In this document: one piece after another, positions 5,564-11,733 of the stretch
How positions within the stretch are numbered: the stretch's first letter is position 1
How the letters are laid out: each line of letters starts with the position of its first letter
Assembly (NCBI GenBank): GCA_016783865.1
Contig: JADHVS010000085.1
Coordinates: forward strand, 1 to 17,327
Reading direction: 5' to 3'
Length of the DNA: 17,327 bases
Origin: Bacteroidales bacterium
GTDB lineage: Bacteria > Bacteroidota > Bacteroidia > Bacteroidales > SM23-62
Made by a program: the position numbers and the translations under genes
The notes under the pieces: generated by a model
What the model was told of the DNA's origin: nothing
Database searches by the model: none
Seen by the model: only the letters and a program-made list of their open reading frames with translations

Positions 5564-5828
5564 ACCGGGGAATTAATGACTTGAATCGAACTGACCGGAT
5601 TGTTTTATCGGTGAGTAGCTGAGCTATTCTTTCAGGAGGAATTATTGACAAGATTGTAAACCATGGGTACGACTCAATGAGTTTCCTGAAGAGGGTGGCT
5701 TCGGTGTAATGGCCGGCTTTCTTGCGTTTGCCTTCCAGCACCTCGAGGCACTCCTCCGGGGGGATGTTGTAGTCCCACATCAGGGAGCGCATCAGGGAGA
5801 GGCGTTCTTCGTAAGGGGCGAGGTCCAT
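5526..5828 (-). CDS. Small partner of AbiEii-type toxin (putative antitoxin)
   Basis: A 100-residue protein whose 3' end overlaps the AbiEii-type gene by 38 bp. It begins MDLAPYEERLSLMRSLMWDY and has hydrophobic positions compatible with two or three helices (LFRKLIESYPW, ERIAQLLTDKTIRSVRFKSL). I do not recognise it firmly. Its position and a pattern of LMWDY, then a VLE..GH..E segment, then a final RFK..IPRYEF resemble small proteins commonly encoded before AbiEii genes in Bacteroidota (DUF6922-like), and the 90-residue protein at 14309-14581 occupies the same place in the other AbiEii pair. The antitoxin role is inferred from context. The start ATG is 3 bp from a GAATTAT-type heptamer array, leaving no room for a Shine-Dalgarno site. 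Confidence 0.6.
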   Translation of the reverse strand: MDLAPYEERLSLMRSLMWDYNIPPEECLEVLEGKRKKAGHYTEATLFRKLIESYPWFTILSIIPPERIAQLLTDKTIRSVRFKSLIPRYEFIRDQLQKTL

Positions 5829-5831
5829 TTC

Positions 5832-5866
5832 AATTACGAATTACGAATTATGAATTATGAATTATG
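5832..5866. repeat. Heptamer array (AATTACG/AATTATG)
   Basis: Five 7-mers in register: AATTACG twice, then AATTATG three times. It lies directly upstream of the start codon at 5828, so the mRNA leader of that unit is probably made of the array. Confidence 0.85.
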
Positions 5867-5869
5867 AGT

Positions 5870-5989
5870 CCCCTCTGAAAAGGGGGTTTTAAATGGAGGC
5901 ACTACGTGCCTGATGAAGGCGCTTCGCGCCTGATTATCAGCCGAAGGCTCCATCAGGTGCGAAGCACCTCTATCAGGGCCGCAGGCCCT
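5870..5989. repeat. Array of five small palindromes with covarying stems
   Basis: After a CCCCT...AGGGG stem (5870-5885) come five short perfect palindromes with 3-nt loops: AGGCAC-TAC-GTGCCT (5897-5911), AGGCGC-TTC-GCGCCT (5917-5931), AGCC-GAA-GGCT (5939-5949), AGGTGC-GAA-GCACCT (5955-5969) and AGGGCC-GCA-GGCCCT (5975-5989). Spacers are GATGA, GATTATC, CCATC and CTATC. The first two units are in the opposite orientation to the last three, judged by loop and spacer. Stem sequences differ while pairing is kept. The array lies in the 3' flank of gmd copy 2 and could be transcribed as a chain of hairpins. Confidence 0.85.
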
Positions 5990-6003
5990 CCATCATTCCT
6001 CCT

Positions 6004-7053
6004 CTATTCATATTTCAGTTTTCGGGAGAGGATCTTCTTCTCATTCGGATAATTCCATGCATCCCAGGGAAAGTGTTTGCCTCCAAGCCAGTCGCCCCAT
6101 CGTTTCATATCTTGTTCAACCATGAGTTGCACCAGTTTCCTGAAATCAGTCCTGGGTTCCCATCCCAGTATTTCCCTGCTTTTTGAGTAATCCCCCTTCA
6201 GGTAACTTACATCAACCGGCCGTTGATATTTTTTTTCTCTCTTCACAAACTCATGCCAGTCAAGACCGGCATGTTGAAAAGCAATTTCCAGGAATTCACT
6301 GACCGTGTGGGTGGTATTGGTGGCGATCACAAAATCGTCAGGACGCTCCTGCTGCAACATCAACCACATGGCCTCAATGTATTCCGGGGCATATCCCCAG
6401 TCGCGGCTGGAATCAATATTCCCCAGCTCAAGGCAGTTTTCCAGTCCGAATTTGATTTTAGCCACGGCATTGGTTATTTTCCGGGTCACAAACTCCATCC
6501 CCCTCAGTGGCGATTCATGGTTGAACATAATCCCTGTGGAGGCAAAAAGTCCATATCCCTGCCGGTAGATCCTGACCACGCTGTGGGCATATAGTTTAGC
6601 TGCTGCATAGGGACTTGACGGACAAAAAACCGTATGTTCATCCTGGAACGGAAATGAGTTATCCCCGTACAGTTCACTCGTTGAGGCCTGGTAAAACCGG
6701 GCATCCGGCACGGTTAACCGGATGGCTTCCAGCATCCTGGTTACCCCGAGTCCCGTTACCTCACCGGAAGCAATCGGTTGTTCAAATGAAGCTCCAACAA
6801 AACTTTGTGCGGCCAGATTATAGATCTCATCAGGCCGGGTTGTTTTCAATGTTTCAATGATCGAAAAACTATCGATCAGATCACAGGGCAGCAGCTCAAT
6901 CTGATCAAAAATATTGAGATACTGAAGCCGCCAGAAATTGGGGGTGGATAATCTCCGGTAGGTCCCAAATACCCTGTATCCTTTCTTTAACAGAAAATCC
7001 GCTAAATAAGCTCCATCTTGTCCGGTGACGCCGGTTATCAGGGCTTTTTTCAA
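6004..7053 (-). CDS. gmd: GDP-mannose 4,6-dehydratase, copy 2 (complete)
   Basis: A 349-residue extended SDR enzyme forming GDP-4-keto-6-deoxy-D-mannose from GDP-D-mannose, first step towards GDP-fucose, GDP-rhamnose or related sugars for surface glycans. It has GVTGQDG at 8-14 (cofactor binding), NLAAQSFVG at 79-87, TSE at 125-127, YAAAK at 149-153 (catalytic Tyr149, Lys153), NHESPLRG at 178-185 and SRDWGYAPEY in the C-terminal substrate domain. Length is normal for the family. The start is TTG at 7051-7053; a start at the next Met would delete the cofactor motif. The sequence upstream of TTG, through GGTTTCAGGTTCCGCGT, is the same as in copy 1, so the duplication includes the flank. No other deoxysugar gene is visible next to it. 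Confidence 0.94.
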   Translation of the reverse strand: MKKALITGVTGQDGAYLADFLLKKGYRVFGTYRRLSTPNFWRLQYLNIFDQIELLPCDLIDSFSIIETLKTTRPDEIYNLAAQSFVGASFEQPIASGEVTGLGVTRMLEAIRLTVPDARFYQASTSELYGDNSFPFQDEHTVFCPSSPYAAAKLYAHSVVRIYRQGYGLFASTGIMFNHESPLRGMEFVTRKITNAVAKIKFGLENCLELGNIDSSRDWGYAPEYIEAMWLMLQQERPDDFVIATNTTHTVSEFLEIAFQHAGLDWHEFVKREKKYQRPVDVSYLKGDYSKSREILGWEPRTDFRKLVQLMVEQDMKRWGDWLGGKHFPWDAWNYPNEKKILSRKLKYE

Positions 7054-7055
7054 AT

Positions 7056-7145
7056 CAGGTTTCAGGTTCCGCGTCGCTTCCTGCTTCGCTACTGCTCGCA
7101 GCTTCGGCTCCTCGCAATGACGAGGTTTCAGGGTTTCAGGTATTT
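7056..7145. repeat. Heptamer words plus a GTCATTGCGAGG-type dispersed repeat
   Basis: It starts with GGTTTCA, GGTTCCG as at 783-796. On the minus strand 7074-7125 contains CGTCATTGCGAGGAGC followed by GAAGC-rich words, a motif I know as a widespread intergenic repeat in several phyla (from memory). It ends with GGTTTCAGGGTTTCAGG. No gene is visible. Confidence 0.6.
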
Positions 7146-7146
7146 A

Positions 7147-7198
7147 CCACCCCGTCACTCGCTCCGCTCGTGCCACCCCTCCTTCAAAAAAGGAGGGG
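7147..7198. repeat. GTCACTCGCTCCGCTCGTG hairpin element
   Basis: A ~52-bp element CCACCCCGTCACTCGC...TGCCACC followed by a hairpin with arms CCCCTCCTT and AAGGAGGGG. Further copies lie at 3819-3870, 4664-4715 and 11799-11848; related stems occur at 8521-8552 (reverse orientation) and 5870-5885. The hairpin lacks a clear T-run on the minus strand, so a simple intrinsic terminator is not obvious. A dispersed REP-like element is the better description. Confidence 0.75.
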
Positions 7199-7221
7199 AA
7201 ATCTTCTTAATTCGTAATTCT

Positions 7222-7626
7222 TCATTTCTGCCGTATCTCCCCGATAAATTCCCGGAACAGAAATAGTTTGTTTTTCAGGATGTTGTAGATAATTTCCAGG
7301 TCGATCCGTTCATACCTGTGAACAATGAAGTTACGGAATTTTACCAGTTCTTCATATTCGGGACGGGGTGACAGAATTCCCAATTCCTGCAGTTTTTTCA
7401 TGTTCTCCGCGGCCGACCGTAGGGGACTGATATGATTCAGCGCCAGGAGCCGTTCGCTTACATCGATCATCACCTCTACAGAGACCTGCAAAGCGCGTTC
7501 CAGGGCATTCTGAAGAAGGGAGCTGTGCTGTAATGCATCAAATGAGGTGATGTTCCAGCTTTCGATCCCGGCAAGCTTCTCCTCCATGATCCGGAGTTTG
7601 GCTTCAATGATCCCATTGTACTTCAT
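7222..7626 (-). CDS. hepT: HepT-type HEPN RNase toxin
   Basis: A 134-residue DUF86/HepT protein, the RNase toxin of HepT/MntA systems. The catalytic R-x4-H-x-Y motif is complete: Arg98, His103, Tyr105 within KFRNFIVHRYERID. In the characterised Shewanella system, MntA adds AMPs to this tyrosine to switch the toxin off. It overlaps the upstream mntA-like gene by 23 bp. This is the only HEPN toxin in the window with its middle and active site intact, yet the start of its own antitoxin gene is damaged. A second hepT at 14622-14742 shares the same first ten residues (MKYNGIIEAK) but is deleted internally. Confidence 0.9.
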   Translation of the reverse strand: MKYNGIIEAKLRIMEEKLAGIESWNITSFDALQHSSLLQNALERALQVSVEVMIDVSERLLALNHISPLRSAAENMKKLQELGILSPRPEYEELVKFRNFIVHRYERIDLEIIYNILKNKLFLFREFIGEIRQK

Positions 7627-7993
7627 AGCCTCTGTAAATTAATTGTTTTTTCATCCAGGCAATCGCATCTTCATACTCCCGGCAGGTAAGGGAGTACCAG
7701 GCGGCATATTGATCCATTGCTTCGTTGCGGATGAACAGCTCCCTCCCCGTCAGCGCTTCAAAAGCCAGTTGTACCCCTGCAGTATTCAACAGGGTAAGAT
7801 CGCAGGAGACTCCCTGTGTAACGGTCTCCACCACCCCGATGATCCGGGGAATCAACAAGGCACGCTTCGTATCATCTTCCACCCAAACGGCAAGATCGAT
7901 GTCTGCTCCTTCGCGTATCTCTCCATCCTGAGCGGAGCCAAAGAGGAAAGCAAACAGAATCTCAGGGAAATTTTGTTTCAGTTCAGAAGCAAG
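7604..7993 (-). CDS. mntA: MntA-type nucleotidyltransferase lacking its native start
   Basis: The frame encodes 129 residues colinear, without indels, with residues 8-136 of the intact MntA at 14720-15130. It includes FLFGSAQDGE and EGADIDLAVW (the GS-x10-DxD site) and the end YRGYEVQWDH. The first seven residues (MNIAIQN) are replaced: upstream of 7993 the frame stays open through a C-rich run and a GGTTTCA-type array, reading LKPETFPPSLLASELK, with no ATG. A GTG at 7880-7882 starts after the catalytic aspartates and would give an inactive protein. Translation may begin at a non-standard codon, or the gene may be silent. If silent, the intact HepT next door would have to be controlled in trans, perhaps by the second MntA. 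Confidence 0.75.
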   Translation of the reverse strand, partial: LASELKQNFPEILFAFLFGSAQDGEIREGADIDLAVWVEDDTKRALLIPRIIGVVETVTQGVSCDLTLLNTAGVQLAFEALTGRELFIRNEAMDQYAAWYSLTCREYEDAIAWMKKQLIYRGYEVQWDH

Positions 7994-8007
7994 GAGGGAG
8001 GGGGGGA

Positions 8008-8072
8008 AGGTTTCAGGTTTCAGGGTTCTATAAGTGATTAAGTGTTAAGTGGTTAAGTTTTAAGTGTTAAGA
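8008..8072. repeat. GGTTTCA and TTAAG arrays
   Basis: GGTTTCA, GGTTTCA, GGGTTCT, then GTGATTAAG, TGTTAAG, TGGTTAAG, TTTTAAG, TGTTAAG. It abuts the 5' end of the truncated mntA on one side and supplies the terminal codons of the four-helix-bundle remnant on the other. Confidence 0.8.
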
Positions 8073-8310
8073 ATTTTTTTCTTTTGGGAGGTTATCAGGC
8101 CCTGGAGCATCGAGGAGATTTCCACTGAATAAACTCCTTTTTTGAATTCCGCTCAGCCCCCTCAGCAATATTCGAAGGAATTGAAATCGCTGATTTCGTC
8201 ATCTGGTTCTTCAACTCAAACTCCTTACATCCCTTCAAAACATTGATTATTTCCACTGATAACGTGCAAGCCCTTTTCCAAACCTCTAATTCCTCAAACG
8301 ATTTATACAA
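8060..8310 (-). pseudogene. Four-helix-bundle protein with internal deletion, copy B
   Basis: From a TTG start at 8308-8310 it reads MYKSFEELEVWKRACTLSVE, then FELKNQMTKSAISIPSNIAE and GAERNSKKEFIQ, typical of the family's first two helices. It then runs into WKSPRCSRA and a stop at 8095. Read in the next frame, the same bases give VEISSMLQGLITSQKKK, the family's C-terminal end, with a stop at 8060-8062 in the TTAAG array. About 45 central residues present in the 3304-3690 protein are missing and the ends are joined out of frame. The joint is the same as in copy A (1568-1690), so the deletion happened before they separated. A partial 5' copy (frame L-YRSFEELD) lies at 8358-8387. Confidence 0.8.
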
Positions 8311-8425
8311 ATCTTCTTAAAACTTAACCACTTAAAACTTAACCACTTAACACTAAATAAATCCAACTCTTCAAACGATCTATACAAATCTTCTTAAAAC
8401 TTAAAACTTAACCACTTAACACTTC
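8311..8425. repeat. Inverted TTAAG-type arrays with duplicated gene 5' fragment
   Basis: CTTAAAA, CTTAACCA, CTTAAAA, CTTAACCA, CTTAACA words (8316-8352), then a second copy of the four-helix-bundle 5' end (8358-8387) and its upstream bases ATCTTCTTAAAACTT, then the same words again up to 8425. Orientation is opposite to the array at 8032-8072, so the remnant gene is framed by inverted arrays. A tandem duplication of about 78 bp explains the repeated 5' end. Confidence 0.75.
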
Positions 8426-8741
8426 ATGAAATGGCTTCGCCCGGTCAGTCACAGGCTGACAGGTTTCGGGTTCCGCGTTCCGCGTTCAGCGAAGAGATTT
8501 TGCCTCATGGCTTTTGGCGAAACTCCCCCTCCCTTTTTGGGGAGGGCTGGGGTGGGGTAGTTAACCGAGTAGCGAATTTACTCAGAAAAGAACCTAAAAG
8601 TCAAGTTTTTTTTGAAGTTTTTTCGTGGAATTTTGATTTTTTTCTTTGTATGTTCAATGCGAACCTAACTTAAAGGGTTGGTTGTTAGGGAAAAAGGTTT
8701 CGGGTGATGAAGGTGATGGAGTGATGAGGTGATGGGGTTCC
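8426..8741. other. Intergenic stretch with several repeat types, no gene seen
   Basis: Contents: GGCTTCGCCCGGTCAGTC (8436-8453; similar words near 17057-17074), a GTCAG/CTGAC stem (8449-8465), heptamers GGTTTCG, GGTTCCG, CGTTCCG, CGTTCAG (8462-8489), a CCCTCCC/GGGGAGGG hairpin (8524-8546), an A+T-rich run of T tracts (8595-8650) and GTGATGA/GGTGATGG words (8704-8737). I find no convincing frame or RNA gene. The T-rich part has no recognisable function. Confidence 0.6.
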
Positions 8742-8943
8742 GAAATTTCTGATGGCTACCCTTTTGTGAAATAAATTGAAATTAGCTTACGGCATCTTTA
8801 TCTTCAAAATATAACTCCAGGGCCTCTTTGAGATTATCGACAGCCTCCTGAATGGATTCCCCAAAACTTGAGATATCCACATTGAGGCACTGGGAAACGT
8901 AGTATTTTCCTTCTTTATAAACGATATATTTTAGGTCCTTCGT
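8742..8943 (-). pseudogene. hicBA remnant fused by internal deletion
   Basis: The minus strand reads KDLKYIVYKEGKYYVSQCLN, then VDISSFGESIQEAVDNLKEA and LELYFEDKDAV, colinear with HicB at 1910-2122. The first codon is ACG where the intact copy has ATG. After codon ~50 there is a stop (8782-8784), immediately followed in frame by FQFISQKGSHQKFR, the heart of HicA including its catalytic His. The end of hicB and start of hicA (over 30 codons) have been deleted and the rest of hicA is missing. Neither product can be made normally. The HicB part is close enough to the intact copy to suggest duplication or repeated acquisition. Confidence 0.8.
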
Positions 8944-8955
8944 GGTAAAAAAGGG

Positions 8956-10947
8956 TTAGCCGATAATCTTTTGTCTTTCCAGGAAATGAATAATCTTATC
9001 AGTCTTATCTTCAGCCGAATCCGCTTCCAACACAATCGCGGGATTGATCGGCTCATCGTAGGTGCTATCGATTCCTGGCAAATTCTCCACCTTCCCCTCT
9101 TCCGCCAAGGCATACAGCCCGTACTTGTCGTTCTTCTTGGCGAAATCGATGTCAGATTTAAGGTAAACCAGGTAGAATCGCTCCTGCCCGATGATACCCG
9201 ATACCTGTTGCCGGATATTTTCGTCAGGAGAGATAAAGGAGCAGATGGTGATGATCCCCTGGTCATTGAGCAGCTTGCAGATGTGCGCCACGCGCCGCAG
9301 ATGTTCTGCCCTGTCGGCCGGCGAAAAGTCCAGTTCCCTGGATAGCCCGCTTCTCACACTCTTCCCATCCAGGAGTACTGTCGTCGCCCCTATATCAAAC
9401 AATCTTCTCTCAAGGCCATAAGCGACTTCGTTTTTTCCAGAACCATGTAATCCCGTTATCCAAATGGTTGCTCCTTTTTGATGCAACCTGCCCTCTCTCT
9501 CTTCTGAGTTAATAAGCGAATTACCCTGAACTATATGACTAATTTCTAATTTCGAATTTCGAATTTCCAATTTCGTCACGACAGCATCCAGTATCATGCC
9601 TACTGCCACCGTATTGTGAGTGACTGGATCAATGAGCACAAAACTCCCCGTATTCCTGTTCTTTTTATACGCATCAAAAAACAGCGGCTTCACGGTCGTC
9701 ATAACCACTCTCCCGATCTCGTTGAGTTTGAAATGGTCGGTCTCCGGCTTCTCCAGGGTATTCACATCAACCCGGTAGCGAATAGTCTCGATCCGTGCTT
9801 TGGTGGTATTGGTGGTCTGCTTGATATAGAATTGAGTATAGGGATCCATCGGCGCCTCATCCATCCACACCAGCATCGCCTCAAAGCTTCGTCCGATCCG
9901 CGGCAAGTTACCAGGATGCACCAGCATATCGCCGCGGGAGATATCGATCTCGTCGGTGAGCGTTAGCGAGACTGACTGCGGGGGGAAAGCGTAAGACGTA
10001 AGACGTGAGACGTGAGACGTGGGACGTGAATCGTGTTCAGAAAATTCCTCCTTCCTCCTTCCTCCTTCCTCATTCTTTTGCGGACTGTGGACTGCGGACT
10101 GCGGACTCGTAATAGCCGTCACCGTCGTGGTTTTCCTTGATGGTAAAACCATCACCTCGTCCCCAGTCCTGATAATTCCCGATGCTACTCTTCCCGCAAA
10201 TCCCCTGTATTGCAAATCCGGGCGGATCACATACTGAACGGGGTAGCGCAGCTCCTCGAAGTTGCGGTCGGAGGTGACGTGGACGGTCTCCAGGAACTCC
10301 AGCAGGCTTTTTCCGTGATACCAGGGCATCTTGTCCGAGATATCTACCACGTTGTCGCCTTTGAGTGCCGAAAGGGGAATGAAGTGAATGTCGGGGATGT
10401 CGAGCTGCGTGACAAACTTGTGATAATCTTCACAAATGGACTCGAATACTTCCTGTTTGTAATCCACCAGGTCCATCTTGTTCACGGCCACCACCACGTG
10501 CCTGAGCCCCAGCAGGGAGACGAGGTAGGAGTGGCGACGGGTTTGGGTGATCACCCCTTTGCGGGCGTCCACCAGCAGGATGGCGAGGTTGGCCGTGCTG
10601 CCGCCGGTGATCATGTTGCGGGTGTACTGCTCATGTCCGGGGGTGTCGGCGATGATAAACTTCCGCCGGGCAGTGGAGAAATACCGGTAGGCGACGTCGA
10701 TGGTGATCCCCTGCTCGCGCTCTGCTTTGAGTCCGTCGAGCAAAAGGGCGTAGTCGATCTCCCCTCCGGCATGCCCTTCACGTTTGCTGTCGCGCTCCAG
10801 GGCCGAGAGCTGGTCTTCGTAGAGCTTCCTGGAGTCAAACAGCAGCCGGCCGATCAGCGTCGATTTGCCGTCGTCGACGCTGCCGGCGGTAAGAAGCCGG
10901 AGGAGGTCTTTCTTTTGGTCCTGATCGAGGTAGGCTTTTATGTCCAT
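8956..10947 (-). CDS. cysNC: Sulfate adenylyltransferase large subunit fused to APS-kinase-like domain
   Basis: A 663-residue protein. Residues 1-455 are CysN, the EF-Tu-like GTPase that with CysD makes adenosine 5'-phosphosulfate from sulfate and [11 protein letters not shown] at 22-29, DTPGH at 101-105, NKMD at 156-159 and DEIDISRGD at 332-340. Residues 492-663 are CysC-like: TGLHGSGKN at 498-506, [10 protein letters not shown] at 526-535, FISPDENIR and GIDSTYDEP. Two oddities stand out. First, residues 280-319 are encoded by a heptamer array where homologues have only a short loop (from memory), and 458-470 in the interdomain linker come from another array. Second, the kinase P-loop ends in Asn instead of Ser/Thr, and the usual LDGDN reads LDGKS, so kinase activity is doubtful. 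The ATG at 10945-10947 starts the conserved domain properly. cysD lies upstream, separated by a MazEF-like pair. Confidence 0.93.
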   Translation of the reverse strand: MDIKAYLDQDQKKDLLRLLTAGSVDDGKSTLIGRLLFDSRKLYEDQLSALERDSKREGHAGGEIDYALLLDGLKAEREQGITIDVAYRYFSTARRKFIIADTPGHEQYTRNMITGGSTANLAILLVDARKGVITQTRRHSYLVSLLGLRHVVVAVNKMDLVDYKQEVFESICEDYHKFVTQLDIPDIHFIPLSALKGDNVVDISDKMPWYHGKSLLEFLETVHVTSDRNFEELRYPVQYVIRPDLQYRGFAGRVASGIIRTGDEVMVLPSRKTTTVTAITSPQSAVHSPQKNEEGGRRKEEFSEHDSRPTSHVSRLTSYAFPPQSVSLTLTDEIDISRGDMLVHPGNLPRIGRSFEAMLVWMDEAPMDPYTQFYIKQTTNTTKARIETIRYRVDVNTLEKPETDHFKLNEIGRVVMTTVKPLFFDAYKKNRNTGSFVLIDPVTHNTVAVGMILDAVVTKLEIRNSKLEISHIVQGNSLINSEEREGRLHQKGATIWITGLHGSGKNEVAYGLERRLFDIGATTVLLDGKSVRSGLSRELDFSPADRAEHLRRVAHICKLLNDQGIITICSFISPDENIRQQVSGIIGQERFYLVYLKSDIDFAKKNDKYGLYALAEEGKVENLPGIDSTYDEPINPAIVLEADSAEDKTDKIIHFLERQKIIG
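9540..9574. repeat. Heptamer array inside cysNC (linker)
   Basis: TAATTTC, TAATTTC, GAATTTC, GAATTTC, CAATTTC in register. On the coding strand it reads [12 protein letters not shown] at residues 459-470, between the CysN and CysC-like domains. Related words fill the gap upstream of the gene (10948-11050). Confidence 0.85.
9991..10109. repeat. Heptamer array inside the CysN coding region (17 units)
   Basis: 17 consecutive 7-mers: GTAAGAC and GTGAGAC (9991-10018), GTGGGAC, GTGAATC, GTGTTCA, GAAAATT, CCTCCTT three times (10047-10067), CCTCATT, CTTTTGC, then GGACTGT, GGACTGC, GGACTGC, GGACTCG. Total 119 bp, read as residues 280-319 of the minus-strand protein without a stop. Conserved CysN sequence resumes at once on both sides (VTAI before, [15 protein letters not shown] after). 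Confidence 0.9.
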
Positions 10948-11090
10948 ATTTTCAAATAATCAATAATCAACTACCAAATTTCAAATAATAGTCAAGTTCC
11001 AAAATCCAATTTCCAAATGTTTTTGAATTTGAGATTTTGATCATTGAAATTTATTTGTTATCGCGCATCACGTATCGCATATCGTTTTCA
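10948..11090. repeat. Short-word intergenic repeats upstream of cysNC
   Basis: AATTTCAAATAAT- and CCAAATTTCC-like words (10950-11050), related to the array in the CysNC linker, followed by heptamers TATCGCG, CATCACG, TATCGCA, TATCGTT (11059-11086) that end at the mazF stop codon. No gene or clear promoter is visible. Confidence 0.7.
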
Positions 11091-11435
11091 TTAGTCAAGA
11101 TCAAGTACTATTTTCAAATTGCTTTTTATTTTCAGGGCAAGTTCCTGGGAAATCGTTCCCACTTTTTTTAAGAGTCTTTTATTATCAATTGCCCGGATCT
11201 GATCAATCATGATATCACACGCTTCATTCAATCCACAACAACCTCTATGCAGGTGAACTCTTAAAATTTCACTTTCCCGTTGAACATGGGTCGTTATGGG
11301 GCAGATTATGGATGATAAATGGGACTTGTTCAACAGATCTGTTTGAACAACTATCACGGGTCTAACTTTACCAGGTTCTGTTCCTATCGTAGGATTCAGA
11401 TCTGCAATCCAGATTTCAAATTGTTTCACCTTCAT
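11091..11435 (-). CDS. MazF/PemK-type endoribonuclease toxin
   Basis: A protein of about 114 residues of the MazF/PemK mRNA interferase family: KVKQFEIWIADLNPTIGTEP then GKVRPVIVVQTD, the characteristic N-terminal barrel with the KxRPVIVVQ signature. Next come SSIICPITTHV and a C-terminal DQIRAIDNKRL motif. The arginine in GKVRP and the S/T in the CPITT strand are the usual active-site region. The ATG at 11433-11435 is preferred; a TTG two codons earlier would add only two residues. It overlaps the antitoxin gene by about 20 bp. It interrupts the expected cysD-cysN adjacency. Confidence 0.9.
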   Translation of the reverse strand: MKVKQFEIWIADLNPTIGTEPGKVRPVIVVQTDLLNKSHLSSIICPITTHVQRESEILRVHLHRGCCGLNEACDIMIDQIRAIDNKRLLKKVGTISQELALKIKSNLKIVLDLD

Positions 11436-11655
11436 AATCAATTAGTTCAAAATCGTGAAGAACCGTCATAGAATCATTCATAACCAGGGTGGATTCTTTT
11501 TCCAATTTGACTGCCAATAATTTTCGTTGTTGAAATTTATTGTAGAATTCCAGGGCTTCATTGATATACCGGTTCCGGGATTTCTTCATATGCTTGATAA
11601 CCTGTTCAGTATCTGAAAATACTGAATCATCCAGTTTTAATGATAACGTCTTCAT
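11416..11655 (-). CDS. Ribbon-helix-helix-like antitoxin (MazE-type partner)
   Basis: A 79-residue protein beginning MKTLSLKLDDSVFSDTEQVI followed by SRNRYINEALEFYNKF, the strand-helix-helix pattern of RHH/CopG-type DNA-binding antitoxins. The C-terminal half (KLEKESTLVMNDSMTVLHDF) should wrap the toxin. It is translated ahead of the MazF-like toxin and overlaps it. A good promoter with a palindrome in its -7 region lies directly upstream, as expected for an autoregulated pair. Confidence 0.8.
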   Translation of the reverse strand: MKTLSLKLDDSVFSDTEQVIKHMKKSRNRYINEALEFYNKFQQRKLLAVKLEKESTLVMNDSMTVLHDFELIDYEGETI

Positions 11656-11675
11656 ACTATTTGTTTTTTATATCA

Positions 11676-11707
11676 CAAAAGTATATACTATTTTGGAATA
11701 TTGCAAA
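11676..11707 (-). promoter_or_regulatory. Bacteroidota-type promoter with overlapping palindrome for the mazEF-like pair
   Basis: On the minus strand TTTG (11704-11707), a 20-bp spacer and TACTTTTG (11676-11683) match the Bacteroidota consensus TTTG-N19-21-TAnnTTTG. A perfect 10-bp palindrome AGTATATACT (11680-11689) overlaps the -7 box, a likely operator for the RHH antitoxin. The expected start of transcription is near 11669, leaving a leader of about 14 nt. Confidence 0.7.
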
Positions 11708-11733
11708 TTTTTTTTGGGGTCATGTAATTCATT

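Noticed and set aside
7147..7198. Intrinsic terminator for the hepT or gmd transcripts
   Set aside because: The hairpin is strong but has no U-tract on the minus strand, the same element occurs at several unrelated places, and it lies upstream of hepT rather than after a gene end.
8590..8660. Small RNA or promoter in the T-rich stretch
   Set aside because: T tracts are striking, but no -7/-33 pair, conserved stem or terminator could be defined.
10210..10959. A 249-codon open frame on the plus strand
   Set aside because: It is antisense to the strongly conserved CysN GTPase domain; its composition mirrors the codon structure of cysN and no family is recognisable.
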